From: Lentisphaerota bacterium
Lineage (GTDB): Bacteria; Verrucomicrobiota; Lentisphaeria; Oligosphaerales; JABHEG01
Assembly (NCBI GenBank): GCA_018676675.1
Contig: JABHEG010000200.1
Span: forward strand, 1-64,000
Reading direction: 5' to 3'
DNA length: 64,000 nt
Shown here: piece after piece, positions 1 through 9,096 of the stretch
How positions within the stretch are numbered: position 1 is the stretch's first letter
Layout: every line of letters begins with the position of its first letter
The notes under the pieces: model-generated
Seen by the model: the letters and a program-made list of their open reading frames with translations, nothing else
Database searches by the model: none
Told to the model about the DNA's origin: nothing
Program-made: the position numbers and the translations under genes

Positions 1-24
1 GATTCCGGGTAGGGCCCGAAACGC

Positions 25-122
25 GTTCGAATTCAAAACGGAATCACTGTTCGATTTGAAACAGAATCGCTGTTCGGTTACCTCCGGAACGGGTGTTCGA
101 TTTGAAACGGAATGGCTGTTCG
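25..122. repeat. Three direct repeats, possible insertion-sequence end
   Basis: Three copies of a 28-29 bp unit lie at 25-53, 49-76 and 95-122. Each begins GTTCGA and ends CTGTTCG, with a core close to TTTGAAACGGAAT. Copies 2 and 3 differ at only two positions. Repeated terminal units of this kind are typical of transposase-binding ends in IS21-like elements, so this may be the end of an element whose transposase genes lie outside the window. That identification is an inference from pattern; the repeats themselves are directly visible. Confidence 0.55.
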
Positions 123-819
123 GAATACCCCGGAATACGCACTCGGGGCCCCCGTTCCCTCAACATTCTTCCTTTGGAGACGCTTTTCTGGCCTCCTTAC
201 CACTCGCTGACGTGCCTCGGGAATGCGGTCTTTCCGGGGTAGCGGGCGCGCCCGTTCTGCGAGGGCGATCTGACCCTTCCGATGCGTGTGGAGCCAGGGA
301 TGATCAGCAGTGAGGCGGAGGGGCAGGAAGAGCGGCACACCGCTGCTGCGCTGCTGCTGGTCCGGCCATGGACAGTCTTGCACATCGAGGTGTCGGGTCT
401 CAGTGTTCAGGTGTCAGGATCCGGGCCTGAGGCAGAGCATCAGGCCTGATCCGGCCCAACGCACATTTTGTGTCGCCGGATCAGTACGTGTGCTTCAGAC
501 GACTCAATGCTGGTGACGAAACTCGTGCGTAGGTGACAGCGTGGACTCGCACTGAGTTGCATCCTTGCCACACGTTCAGACTGCGCATTTTCGGAGGAGG
601 GCGTCCTGCTTCACACCGGTAGCGTCGTCCCCTGGCTCTCCGGCGGATCGCTCTACTTCCGTCGCAATCGCCGCTTCGCCGTGTATAGTCTTGGCCGTTC
701 GCATCGGCGTGCTCAGCATTGGGACCATCGGCGCATTGATGAAGTTTTCTTTCAGGTATTTTTGGTGATGTTGATCGTGTTTACCCATATTCTGTGGGGT
801 GATTCAGGGGGGGATATCA
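123..819. other. Non-coding stretch upstream of the IclR gene
   Basis: I see no convincing gene here. The short open frames on both strands have no recognisable motif, no good ribosome-binding site and no family resemblance. The region presumably contains the promoter of the IclR-etfA unit, but no strong -35/-10 pair stands out. Confidence 0.5.
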
Positions 820-1650
820 GTGGCGCATAGTGACTTGGTGCAGTCCGTGCTTCGAGCGGCGGACATTCTTGAGGTGGTCGGGTCATCGGCTGAAGGCATG
901 ACCCTAAGCGAGATTTCGGGTCGGCTGTGCTTGAAGGCTCCTACGGTTCACAACCTCTTGCGGACGCTCGTCAAGCGAGGATTGCTTGATCGTGGTCACC
1001 GCCCTATCCGGTACCGGATCGGCGGGGGTCTGTTCCGGCTCTCGCGCACCAGTTTCGAGCGCTCTCTTGCGTGTCGTGCACGCGGCGCGGTGCAGCGTGC
1101 CTTGACCAAGGAGGGGGTCACGTCCGCCTCTTTTGCGGAGCTTGTTGGTGGCGAAGTTTGCCTGATGATGCGGGTCGACGAGACACGCCCCGATTACGTC
1201 GAAGCCCTGGGTGGACGTCCCCTGCATCCGTATGCGAGCGGATCCTCACTTGTGTATCAAGCATTCATGTCAAACGGTGAGCTTTCGTACTACAGGGAGC
1301 GCCACCCTTTTTCCATCCAGGGCGCCGCGCTATGGGAACACTTGGACCGGCTGGACGACTTTCTATCGCAGATTCGGTCGAATGGCGTCGCCACGGTCCC
1401 CTCGAGGGATTCCGCGCAGACGCGCGTGAGTGCTCCGGTCCGCCACATCGATGGCCGCATTGCGGGCGCGGTCACGTGTGTGTTTGGGCGTGATGACGAC
1501 GGGGCAGCCGCAGGCCCCGCACGATCGAACGGGAGTGCTGAGTACTTGGTCCGCGCGTTGGCCGACGAGCTTAGCGTCGCGGGCAGCAGCATACGACCGT
1601 CCGGGCAGGACGAGGTTGCTGAGTCCCGCGGGTATGGTGATCTTGAGTAG
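820..1650 (+). CDS. IclR-family transcriptional regulator
   Basis: A 276-residue protein with an N-terminal winged helix-turn-helix. The 'LSEIS' to 'TVHNLLRTLVKRGLL' segment (about residues 30-60) is the typical IclR recognition region. It is followed by a GAF-like effector domain ending in a 'RHIDGRIAGAVTCVFG' strand. IclR proteins bind DNA as dimers or tetramers and respond to small carbon metabolites. The GTG at 820 was chosen because a G-rich Shine-Dalgarno (AGGGGGGG) sits 6-8 bases upstream; a GTG at 799 would add seven residues but lacks one. Only 21 bases separate it from the downstream EtfA gene, so it probably controls that unit. The ligand cannot be told from sequence. Confidence 0.85.
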   Translation: MAHSDLVQSVLRAADILEVVGSSAEGMTLSEISGRLCLKAPTVHNLLRTLVKRGLLDRGHRPIRYRIGGGLFRLSRTSFERSLACRARGAVQRALTKEGVTSASFAELVGGEVCLMMRVDETRPDYVEALGGRPLHPYASGSSLVYQAFMSNGELSYYRERHPFSIQGAALWEHLDRLDDFLSQIRSNGVATVPSRDSAQTRVSAPVRHIDGRIAGAVTCVFGRDDDGAAAGPARSNGSAEYLVRALADELSVAGSSIRPSGQDEVAESRGYGDLE

Positions 1651-1695
1651 AGCCGTTGCGACGATGCGTCGGTGTTCACGTGGGAGTTGAAGAGA

Positions 1696-2910
1696 TTGGT
1701 ACAGCCAGCCGAGGGTATTGAGGTCCTTGCGGAGCGTTGCGTTGGCTGCGGTCTCTGTCTTAAAGCCTGCCCTTTTGGCGCGATCACCATCGCTGACCGG
1801 AAGGCCGTGATTGACCTTGACGCGTGCACACTGTGCGGCTCGTGCGTTTCCGCATGCGAGCGTTTTGGCGCAATCGTTCTGCACGAGGACGAGGGCGAAG
1901 ACACGGGAGCCCGAACACGGCCGACGGGGGACGTATGGGTATTCTGCGAGATTGATCCGAGCACGGACAGCCCCGCGCTCGTTTCCCTCGAACTGCTGGG
2001 AGTGGCCGGGCAGCTTGCAAACAGCTTGGGAGTCCGAGCTGCTGCTGTGGTCCTTGGGCCGGGCGTGAGTCGACACGCAGACCGTCTCATCCAGCACGGA
2101 GCGGACGATGTTTATGTAGCCGAGTCAGATGAGCTTTCACGGTTCGATGACAGGCAGTACACACATGTCCTGGCCGACCTGATCCGCGCGCATGATCCGC
2201 AGATTTTCCTGGGTGGGGCGACAGCCACTGGGAGGGCTCTTCTTCCCCGGCTTGCGGTCAAGCTGCACACCGGGCTGACCGCAGATTGCACGGCGCTTCA
2301 AATTGACGGTGATTCAGGGCTGCTGCTGCAAACCCGTCCGGCGTTCGGCGGGAACATCCTGGCTACGATCACGTGTGAGTCCCATCGGCCCCAGATGGCG
2401 ACCGTCCGGCCTGCCGTACTTCCCGCTCCCGTCGCGGACGCAACGCGTCGGGGCCGGGTAGTGCCGTGCGAAATCAATGCGTTGCCCCCGGCATCGCTGG
2501 AGTGGCTGACGTATTCCGAACGCGGAGAGGGCGATTTGGACCTGCGTGAGGCCGAGATCATTGTGAGTGCAGGCTACGGAGCAGGGGGAGCGGACGGTGT
2601 CGCGCTGGTAGCTCAACTGGCCCAAGCTCTTGGCGGAGCGCTCGGGGCCAGTCGCGCAGTCGTTGACTCGGGGTGGTTGCCATATCCGCACCAAGTGGGA
2701 CAGACGGGGACCACGGTCCAGCCCAAGCTGTACGTCGCGTGCGGGATCTCAGGGGCGATTCAGCACATTGTGGGCATGCAGAGCAGTGAGACGATTGTCG
2801 CCATCAACCGGGATCCTGAGGCGCCGATCTTCGCGTACGCCGACTATGCCCTGGTGGGTGAACTCACCGATGTCGTTCCGGCGATTCTCCGAGAACTGGA
2901 AGCCCGGTGA
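1696..2910 (+). CDS. Electron transfer flavoprotein alpha subunit with N-terminal 2[4Fe-4S] ferredoxin domain
   Basis: About 404 residues. The first 65 carry two complete CxxCxxCxxxC clusters (CVGCGLCLKACP and CTLCGSCVSACE), predicting two [4Fe-4S] centres. The rest is a full EtfA: an N-terminal ETF domain, then the FAD-binding C-terminus with its signature 'VGQTGTTVQPKLYVACGISG' and 'AINRDPEAPIF'. ETFs pass electrons from dehydrogenases to a quinone or ferredoxin acceptor; ferredoxin-fused EtfA occurs in bifurcating or lactate/acyl-CoA dehydrogenase systems. The beta subunit that must pair with it is absent from the flanking sequence, which is unusual. A TTG at 1696 has GGGAG nine bases upstream; a GTG at 1672 is an alternative start eight residues earlier. 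Confidence 0.9.
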   Translation: MVQPAEGIEVLAERCVGCGLCLKACPFGAITIADRKAVIDLDACTLCGSCVSACERFGAIVLHEDEGEDTGARTRPTGDVWVFCEIDPSTDSPALVSLELLGVAGQLANSLGVRAAAVVLGPGVSRHADRLIQHGADDVYVAESDELSRFDDRQYTHVLADLIRAHDPQIFLGGATATGRALLPRLAVKLHTGLTADCTALQIDGDSGLLLQTRPAFGGNILATITCESHRPQMATVRPAVLPAPVADATRRGRVVPCEINALPPASLEWLTYSERGEGDLDLREAEIIVSAGYGAGGADGVALVAQLAQALGGALGASRAVVDSGWLPYPHQVGQTGTTVQPKLYVACGISGAIQHIVGMQSSETIVAINRDPEAPIFAYADYALVGELTDVVPAILRELEAR

Positions 2911-2984
2911 GCTGGTACAAGTTCCGACGCGCTCCGCTTCGCATCACTTGCTCAAGGCTAGCCCTGAATGAAATGAGCGGCGGA

Positions 2985-3077
2985 ATCCAGGAAGAGGTCG
3001 CCGGATGGCACCGCCTCCCACATTGAGGTCAGGCGCGGCCAACGGAAGAAGTCGCCGGATGGCTCCGCCTCCGACCT
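2985..3077 (+). repeat. Dispersed GC-rich intergenic repeat, copy A plus a partial second unit
   Basis: The 60 bases at 2985-3044 match the reverse complement of 63168-63227 at 58 of 60 positions. The core GTCGCCGGATGGCACCGCC is also present, inverted, at 52450-52497. A second partial unit with one core change (GGATGGCTCCGCCTCC) follows at 3045-3077. Within the unit, CCCACATTG and CCAACG are partly self-complementary, as in REP-type hairpins. It sits between the convergent ends of the etfA and mannonate-dehydratase-like genes. Confidence 0.8.
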
Positions 3078-3113
3078 GGGGGGTCTCCTGACGCCATTCC
3101 AGGCTTGGCCTTC

Positions 3114-4052
3114 TCACTGAAGTGCTCCGAGGAGGCCCCGGATGTAGCCGATGGCGTAGGCGAGGGCCGTCCGCCCGTTTTCGTCGCCCACGAAGGCTGG
3201 CGAATGGTCGGGGACGAGCAGTCCATTGTAGGCAACGGCCTTCAGTGTCGCCAAGACCTCAGCCATATCGACGTACCCATTGTCCAGAAACGTCTCCGTG
3301 AAGCAGGGAAGCGGGGAACTGACGTTGCGGAAATGGACTCCGGAAAGCTGGTCCCGGGCAGCGTAGTGTCTGATCGCCTCACAGACGTCCATTCCCATGG
3401 CGCTGCCTCCCTCGGCCCACGTACCGACACACAGCAACACTCCCGCCGCCTCGCTCTCCGCCAGGCCGATCGCCCTGTCCATGGAATCCACGTCCCGCAG
3501 GATGCGATCAACGCCATTGAGCCTGGGCACTGGCGGATCATCCGGGTGCAGGGCCAGCCGCACGCCGGCCTGTTCCGCAGCTTGAGCCACAGGCCGGATA
3601 AAGCGCCGGTAGTTCTCCCACAGCTCATCCGCCCTGTAAAGGCGACCAAACAGACTGCCATCGCCGTCTGCCACAGCGGCATCGAACTGGCGCGTCACAG
3701 CTGCTCGTGTCGTGGCAGGAGCGGTCTCGGGCAGTGGGGCGAACAGGAAGAAATCGTAGTCGAGAACAGGGATGCCGCATTCCCCCATGTACTCCACAAA
3801 ACGGACCACGTCAGCGATTTTCTCTTCTGCGCCGGGCAAACCAAGGGCGATCTCCTTGGCGCAATACCCTTTGAATACCGCACTGGCGATCGCGAGGCCG
3901 GCCGCCCCAAAGCGTTCGCTAACACGGGCGACGTGTTCGGGGTCCAGCTCGGCAGCTTCGAAGTGAACGCGGACATGCTCGATGCCCAGCTGCCTAAGGA
4001 AGAGCAGGTCGTCGGCCGTCGCGGACGAGGGAAGTGCGGTGCCAATCTTCAT
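3114..4052 (-). CDS. Mannonate dehydratase-like TIM-barrel protein (UxuA family)
   Basis: A 312-residue sugar-isomerase-fold protein. The segments 'LALHPDDPP', 'GVHFRNV' and 'PDHSP' are landmarks of D-mannonate dehydratase, which dehydrates D-mannonate to 2-keto-3-deoxygluconate in uronic-acid breakdown. They supply metal-binding His and Asp residues. The ATG at 4052 was chosen for its AAGGA Shine-Dalgarno; an upstream in-frame ATG at 4094 would add 14 residues of poor quality. At 312 residues it is shorter than E. coli UxuA (about 394), so a divergent sugar dehydratase or epimerase is possible. It stands alone, convergent with etfA, and fits the polysaccharide-degrading character of the region. 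Confidence 0.75.
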   Translation of the reverse strand: MKIGTALPSSATADDLLFLRQLGIEHVRVHFEAAELDPEHVARVSERFGAAGLAIASAVFKGYCAKEIALGLPGAEEKIADVVRFVEYMGECGIPVLDYDFFLFAPLPETAPATTRAAVTRQFDAAVADGDGSLFGRLYRADELWENYRRFIRPVAQAAEQAGVRLALHPDDPPVPRLNGVDRILRDVDSMDRAIGLAESEAAGVLLCVGTWAEGGSAMGMDVCEAIRHYAARDQLSGVHFRNVSSPLPCFTETFLDNGYVDMAEVLATLKAVAYNGLLVPDHSPAFVGDENGRTALAYAIGYIRGLLGALQ

Positions 4053-4320
4053 GATGTCGTGTTCCTTAGGTGTGGGAAGGCACGGTCTCGGCACCGGGGG
4101 GCCTCACGCTTTGCTTCAGAACCGGGCTGGGGGACTATTCCGCAGAAAGGCAGAGGGCAAGGTCGAGGTCCGCGGTTCGGTTCAGCAGCCCGAGCCTCGG
4201 CGGCCCCGGGAGGAACGATCGCGGGTGTCCCACGTGACCGCGCTGGTGGCGGAACGTGAGCTCAAGTGGTAAGACGCCTTGCACCGCGAGAGGGAAGCCC
4301 GGCCACGGTCCGCGACAATG

Positions 4321-4563
4321 CTACTCGATTGAGATGCTGAGCTTCTCAACCATGCTCTCGACATCGATGAGAGTGCCGGCGCCTTCCTGCTCACCGATCA
4401 TCTCTCGCAGCAGTCCGAGTTTGATGCCCTGCTGCTCAAGGAGATCAGCCACGGCCTGAGGGAGCAACTTCATCCCGACTCGCAGTGAAACGAGGGGGAT
4501 GGTGACGGTGGTGTGCGGCTCCGGTTGGCCAATCTGATAGACTTGGATTCTTACGCGCTGCAT
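4321..4563 (-). CDS. Small SHOCT-like domain protein
   Basis: An 80-residue protein: an N-terminal beta strand (VRIQVY), a 'VTIPL' strand, a helical 'KLLPQAVADLLEQQGI' segment, then 'GTLIDVE' and a C-terminal 'KLSISIE' strand. This layout resembles the small SHOCT-like domains found at the ends of putative regulators and adhesin-silencing proteins (pattern: iPl, P..a...l...gi, G.lvdve, v.i.ie). As a stand-alone peptide its role is unknown. No partner gene is adjacent; it is divergent from the secreted protein at 4881. Confidence 0.6.
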   Translation of the reverse strand: MQRVRIQVYQIGQPEPHTTVTIPLVSLRVGMKLLPQAVADLLEQQGIKLGLLREMIGEQEGAGTLIDVESMVEKLSISIE

Positions 4564-4880
4564 TATGCCTTTCCTTCCAAGAGGACGTTGCGCCCCCGCC
4601 GGGAGCGCTCTGACGTAATATCGGCCGAAACGACCGCAAGTTCTTCGCCGGGCCCCGAAGCATATCCGAGATCTCCAGGCGGGACCATAGTAGGGCGCTT
4701 CCGGCGGAAATCAACCCGTTGGCACGAGCAACGACCGGGCGCCCTGCCTCGCTCGCGCCCGGTCGCGCGTCCTGCACTCGCACTGCCCCGACCGAGAGAT
4801 TATGATATGGACGTGAAAGGCGGAGGCAACTACCCTCTGCTCGAAGGACACCGTACGCATGAAACACGTGGAGCACGGAT
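4564..4880. other. Divergent intergenic region with an 11-bp perfect inverted repeat
   Basis: The region lies between divergent small genes. A perfect 11-bp inverted repeat (CGACCGGGCGC at 4732-4742 and its complement at 4755-4765, 12-base loop) is the only clear structure. It has no T-run on either side, so it is not an obvious terminator and could be an operator or transcript hairpin. TATGAT at 4801-4806 could be a -10 element for the gene at 4881, but no matching -35 is visible. Confidence 0.4.
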
Positions 4881-5423
4881 GTGATGAAGGCCCAATATGT
4901 TCGTGAGGCCGGATGGCGGCCCCTTCTGCTGACAGTGGTGGTGATAGCGATGATTGCCCCAACCACACGGGCCGCCTGGCACTGGTGGGAGTGGCCGAAC
5001 AAAGACGTCGTCTTCCAGGGCTTCGGCTCCTATGACCAGGTCCGCCTGGGACAGTGGGTCGCCAAGACTCCGAATGTGACGATCACCTTCACGGAAGACG
5101 AGGACGACAGGGCCATCCAAGTATTGATCCATGTGCCGCGCATCGGGCTCACGGCCGAGCAGGAACAGCAACGCATTGACGAGGACATGAAAGGACTGCT
5201 GACCAACATCCTTCCCCATTGGGACGGCGCCTATGACAGCCTGCGCAGTCTCTGGCGCCATTACGAGGCGAACAAACAGCCCTTGCCGCTTTACTTCAAC
5301 CAGTTTGAGATCACCTACACATCGACACAGAAACAACGCACCGTGTTGTTCGAGTCCCGAAAAGGGTTCGACTTCAGGCGGCGGAAGTCTGAGGTCACTC
5401 GCCGGCGCACCGGGGAAGAGTGA
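4881..5423 (+). CDS. Exported or membrane-anchored protein of unknown function
   Basis: A 180-residue protein with a hydrophobic N-terminal segment (about residues 14-31, LLLTVVVIAMIAPTTRA) that reads as a signal peptide. It is followed by an unusual tryptophan cluster (WHWWEWPN) and a soluble domain of alternating strands and helices with many acidic residues. The C-terminus is strongly basic (RRRKSEVTRRRTG). I recognise no family. The GTG at 4881 and the ATG at 4884 are both possible starts. It stands alone between the divergent SHOCT-like gene and the convergent recJ, so context gives no functional hint. Confidence 0.6.
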   Translation: MMKAQYVREAGWRPLLLTVVVIAMIAPTTRAAWHWWEWPNKDVVFQGFGSYDQVRLGQWVAKTPNVTITFTEDEDDRAIQVLIHVPRIGLTAEQEQQRIDEDMKGLLTNILPHWDGAYDSLRSLWRHYEANKQPLPLYFNQFEITYTSTQKQRTVLFESRKGFDFRRRKSEVTRRRTGEE

Positions 5424-5433
5424 CTGACTGCCA

Positions 5434-7140
5434 TCAGCTTGCGGAGCGGACGTCAACGACGCGTGCCTGCGGGGTACACCTGCCGGCGTAGCGGTTGAGC
5501 TGGGGGGTATAGACCAGGTCCCAGGGGGGCGGGGGAAGGTCATCTCTCGTCAGTCCAAAGGCGATGAATGACATCCTCGCTCCAGAGTCATCACACACGG
5601 TTCCTCGTGTGTGCTTCCCGGCCACAGGGATGCACCGATCCGGCCAGACACCGTGAGTTACGAAGACGGGCTCCGGGTTGCCATGCCCAAACGGCTCGAG
5701 TGATGTCATCTCCTCAAAGAACGTGTCGTCTATCTCGGCGAACGGGACATGCCCGCAGATATCCAGCTCCGAGCGCATCGATTCCGGCCCGAGCACCTGT
5801 TTCACGGACGCCTCGAAGGATACACGGAACTCGTCGAGATGTTCCAGTTCGAGGGATAGTCCTGCCGCCATGGCATGGCCGCCGAAACGGATCAGCGACT
5901 CACGGCAGCGCTCCATCAGGCTGACCAGATTGAGCCGACGGACGCTGCGCCCTGAGCCGGTTAGTAGGCCGTTCGCATCCCGGGTCAGGACGACGCTTGG
6001 GCGGTGGTACCGCCGAGCCAACCGGGAAGCAACGATGCCGACCACGCCCTGATGCCAATCATCGCTCCAGACCACGAGGCTGCGATCCGTCTCGAGGTCG
6101 TACTTCTCAGCAATTTGGGCTTCTGCCAGGTTCACGGCCGCCTCTTCCATCTGCTGTCGTTTGCGGTTCTGGCTGTCGAGTTCACGGGCAAGCCCAGCTG
6201 CCGAGACTACGTTTCCCGACTCAAGGAGACGCAGACTGACGGTGGGGTCCCCGAGGCGGCCGGCAGCATTCAGCCGGGGGGCAAGGCGGTACGTGATATC
6301 AGACGCCTGCACGATATCCCCGACCTTCGCCACCCCACAGAGAGCATGAATTCCCGGGCGATGCTGGCGTGAGAGGACCTCGAGGCCGTGCTTGACCAAG
6401 GCCCGGTTCTCACTGAGCAGCGGGACGATGTCGGCTACCGTCCCGATGGCCACAAGATCCAGACTGGAGCGAAGATCCGTCTCGTGCCCTCCCCATCCCT
6501 GTTCACGCCCCAGCTTGAGGAAGGCATGACAGACCTTGAACGCCACGCCAACACCAGCGAGATCGAGGGTTGAGGGGGGAGCTCCGGGAAGCTTGGGGTT
6601 GACCACCGCGACCGCCGGAACCGGCTCGTCGCCCGGGACATGATGATCAGTGACAACGACATCCAGTTCACACTCCTGCGCGGCCCGAAGGGCGTCATAC
6701 CCCGTGATCCCGCAGTCAACCGTCACCAACAGCGAGAAGCCATCCTGGCTTGCCTTTTCAACGGACTCAGGAGTAAGCCCGTACCCATCGTCGATGCGAT
6801 GCGGGATAAAGCACTCGACCTCCGCTCCACTATCACGGAGCACGCCGGCCAGGAGAGCGGATGCGGTAATTCCATCGGTGTCATAGTCACCGTGGATGAG
6901 AATACGCTCGTTGCGCTTCACGGCTTCCCAAAGCCTTTGGGCCGCGTCACGCGTGCCCGGCAACAGGTAGGGATCAGACAGGCCACGCAGTTCGGGACGA
7001 AGGAATGCTCCGGCGTCTTCCGGGGCGATGCCGCGGTGTCCAAGTACAATGGCACAAGCCCGGCTGAGACCGGTTGCATCCATTAATCTTCGAATGGCAT
7101 CTTCTGCAGGCTGGGATACCTCCCAGATATAGTCTTCCAT
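5434..7140 (-). CDS. recJ: Single-stranded-DNA-specific exonuclease RecJ
   Basis: A 568-residue DHH-superfamily phosphoesterase that degrades single-stranded DNA 5' to 3' in RecF-pathway recombination and mismatch repair. The metal-binding motifs are present in order: 'HGDYDTDG' near residue 79, 'TVDCG' near 144, 'TDHHVPG' near 165 and 'GTVADIVPL' near 233. The DHHA1 nucleic-acid-binding region with 'GSGRSV' and 'FGGHAMAAG' follows, then an OB-like C-terminal domain. Length matches the family (550-580). An AAGGAAAAGGA Shine-Dalgarno precedes the ATG at 7140. It is divergent from araB with a 270-bp gap in which I see no other gene. Confidence 0.95.
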   Translation of the reverse strand: MEDYIWEVSQPAEDAIRRLMDATGLSRACAIVLGHRGIAPEDAGAFLRPELRGLSDPYLLPGTRDAAQRLWEAVKRNERILIHGDYDTDGITASALLAGVLRDSGAEVECFIPHRIDDGYGLTPESVEKASQDGFSLLVTVDCGITGYDALRAAQECELDVVVTDHHVPGDEPVPAVAVVNPKLPGAPPSTLDLAGVGVAFKVCHAFLKLGREQGWGGHETDLRSSLDLVAIGTVADIVPLLSENRALVKHGLEVLSRQHRPGIHALCGVAKVGDIVQASDITYRLAPRLNAAGRLGDPTVSLRLLESGNVVSAAGLARELDSQNRKRQQMEEAAVNLAEAQIAEKYDLETDRSLVVWSDDWHQGVVGIVASRLARRYHRPSVVLTRDANGLLTGSGRSVRRLNLVSLMERCRESLIRFGGHAMAAGLSLELEHLDEFRVSFEASVKQVLGPESMRSELDICGHVPFAEIDDTFFEEMTSLEPFGHGNPEPVFVTHGVWPDRCIPVAGKHTRGTVCDDSGARMSFIAFGLTRDDLPPPPWDLVYTPQLNRYAGRCTPQARVVDVRSAS

Positions 7141-7410
7141 GGGGTCCTTTTCCTTGTTATGTTGTGGCCACTATATGTTGGCAAGGCAGGGCTGTCGCCC
7201 GGGGAGACGCGTTTTTCGTGGGAGAGCGCGTTTGCGGTCCCGCGGCAGACCGGGAAGCAGTTGCAAAGCCGACCTTCCCGGGAAATGGTAAGGGCGCTGG
7301 CGAGGTTGGCGTGGGCGGGTTCGGGCTCCCGCGCTCCCGTGGCCAGTTTGGGACACACGTTGGCTCCGCGGTGTGCAGATGAGCGTCACGCGATATGGGA
7401 AAGGCTGATC

Positions 7411-9096
7411 ATGGGCGGCAAAGACACGTTCACCATTGGACTGGACTACGGCAGCAACTCGGTACGCTGCGTCGTCGTCAACTGCCACACAGGCGTTGAG
7501 TGCGGGCAAGCGGTCTGGGACTACGAAAGTGGGTCCGCAGGCGTCCTGACGGACGCATCGAATGTCCACGTTGCGCGTCAATCCCCACTCGACTTCATCA
7601 GGGGTCTCACGGAGACGGTCCCGGGGGCACTGGAAGCAGCCCGGGCAACGCCTGGGTTCTCAGCCGAGAACGTGATCGGCATCGGCGTTGACACGACGGG
7701 TTCTACGCCGATCCCGGTTGACCGGGACCTGGTCCCTCTTGCCGCCTCACCCGAGTTTGCCGGCAATCTCAACGCCATGGCCTGGATGTGGAAAGACCAC
7801 TCCGGCATGGCTGAGGCAGAAGCGATTACCGCAGCCGCCGCAAAGCAGCGCCCTCACTATCTGGCCAAGTGCGGAGGCACGTACTCTTCGGAGTGGTTTT
7901 TCTCCAAGCTTTGGCACTGTCTGAACGTGGACCGAAGCGTCTTCGAGGCGGCGTACACCTGGTTGGAGTTCGCGGATTTCATCCCTGTCGTGCTCGGAGG
8001 GATCCGCGATGTCTCAGAGGTGAAATGCGGTGTGTGCCCGGCTGGCCACAAAGCCATGTACTGCGAGGAGTGGGGTGGGTTGCCTGATGCGGAGTTCCTC
8101 ACGCTGTTGGATCCAGCCCTCGGGATGGCCCGGGCGAACTTGCCACAGAAGGCGTTTGCGTCTGACGAGGTGGCGGGGAAGCTTTGTCCTGAGTATGCGG
8201 AAAAACTGTGTCTCCCCGTCGGCACACCGATTGCGGTGGGGGCGTTCGACGCGCACCTGGGTGCAGTGGGAGCCGGCGTTTCAGAGGGCCGTATGGTCAA
8301 GATTCTGGGGACATCAACCTGCGACATTCTCGTCGCCCCGAGCAGTACCGTCCTGCCTGACATTCCCGGCGTATGCGGGATCGTGAACGGCTCTGTCCTG
8401 CCCGGACACTACGGAATCGAGGCCGGGCAGTCTGCGGTGGGTGACATCTTCAACTGGTTTGTGACCGACGTCTGTGAAGGGGATCCCGGCCTCCACGCCG
8501 CCCTCACCGAGTCGGCCGCATGCCTGCGCCCCGGCGAAAGCGGGCTTCTGGCGCTGGATTGGAACAACGGGAACCGGACGGTTCTGGTCGACGCGCGGCT
8601 TACGGGCCTGCTGATCGGTCACACACTCCACACGAAACGGCACGAGATTTACCGGGCTCTGATCGAGGGAACAGCCTTTGGAGCCCGGAAGATCCTGGAC
8701 CGGTTGAGTGAGTACGATGTGGACGTCCAGGAAGTGGTCAACTGTGGAGGTATCGCCGAGAAGAACCCATTCCTCATGCAGGTCTATGCTGACGTTCTCA
8801 ATCGCCCGATGGTGATATCGGGATCCTCACAGACCTGTGCCCTGGGAGCTGCCATCATGGCCTCTGTAGCCGCCGGTGCAGATGCGGGCGGACACGGCGA
8901 CGTTGCGAGCGCACAGGCGGCAGTGTGCACGTTTAGGGACACGGCCTACCGGCCCATCCCGGAGAACGTTGTCATCTATGATGAACTCTACGATCTCTAT
9001 TGTGAGCTGCATGACAGCTTCGGCGTCAACGGCGTCAGCTTTGATCACTATGGCGTAATGAAGGCCCTTCTCGACCTGAGCCAGAGAGTCAAGTGA
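7411..9096 (+). CDS. araB: Ribulokinase (FGGY carbohydrate kinase)
   Basis: A 561-residue FGGY-family kinase close to AraB, which phosphorylates L-ribulose to L-ribulose-5-phosphate. AraB-specific signatures are visible: 'GLDYGSNSVR' at the N-terminus, 'GVDTTGSTPIPVD', 'MWKDHS', 'GGTYSSEWFFSKLW', 'GHKAMYCEEWGG', 'GAFDAHLGAVGAG' and 'KILGTSTCDI'. Length equals the family norm. The frame is open 84 codons upstream, but homology begins at the ATG at 7411. No araA or araD is adjacent. The stop codon overlaps the GTG of the next frame by four bases, implying translational coupling. Confidence 0.92.
   Translation: MGGKDTFTIGLDYGSNSVRCVVVNCHTGVECGQAVWDYESGSAGVLTDASNVHVARQSPLDFIRGLTETVPGALEAARATPGFSAENVIGIGVDTTGSTPIPVDRDLVPLAASPEFAGNLNAMAWMWKDHSGMAEAEAITAAAAKQRPHYLAKCGGTYSSEWFFSKLWHCLNVDRSVFEAAYTWLEFADFIPVVLGGIRDVSEVKCGVCPAGHKAMYCEEWGGLPDAEFLTLLDPALGMARANLPQKAFASDEVAGKLCPEYAEKLCLPVGTPIAVGAFDAHLGAVGAGVSEGRMVKILGTSTCDILVAPSSTVLPDIPGVCGIVNGSVLPGHYGIEAGQSAVGDIFNWFVTDVCEGDPGLHAALTESAACLRPGESGLLALDWNNGNRTVLVDARLTGLLIGHTLHTKRHEIYRALIEGTAFGARKILDRLSEYDVDVQEVVNCGGIAEKNPFLMQVYADVLNRPMVISGSSQTCALGAAIMASVAAGADAGGHGDVASAQAAVCTFRDTAYRPIPENVVIYDELYDLYCELHDSFGVNGVSFDHYGVMKALLDLSQRVK

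Noticed and set aside
56..313. Small open frame in the repeats at the window start
   Set aside because: It translates the direct repeats themselves and has no ribosome-binding site.
3105..4259. Long plus-strand open frame opposite the mannonate-dehydratase-like gene
   Set aside because: It mirrors the real gene in antisense, has no domain, and a high-GC codon bias easily keeps such frames open.
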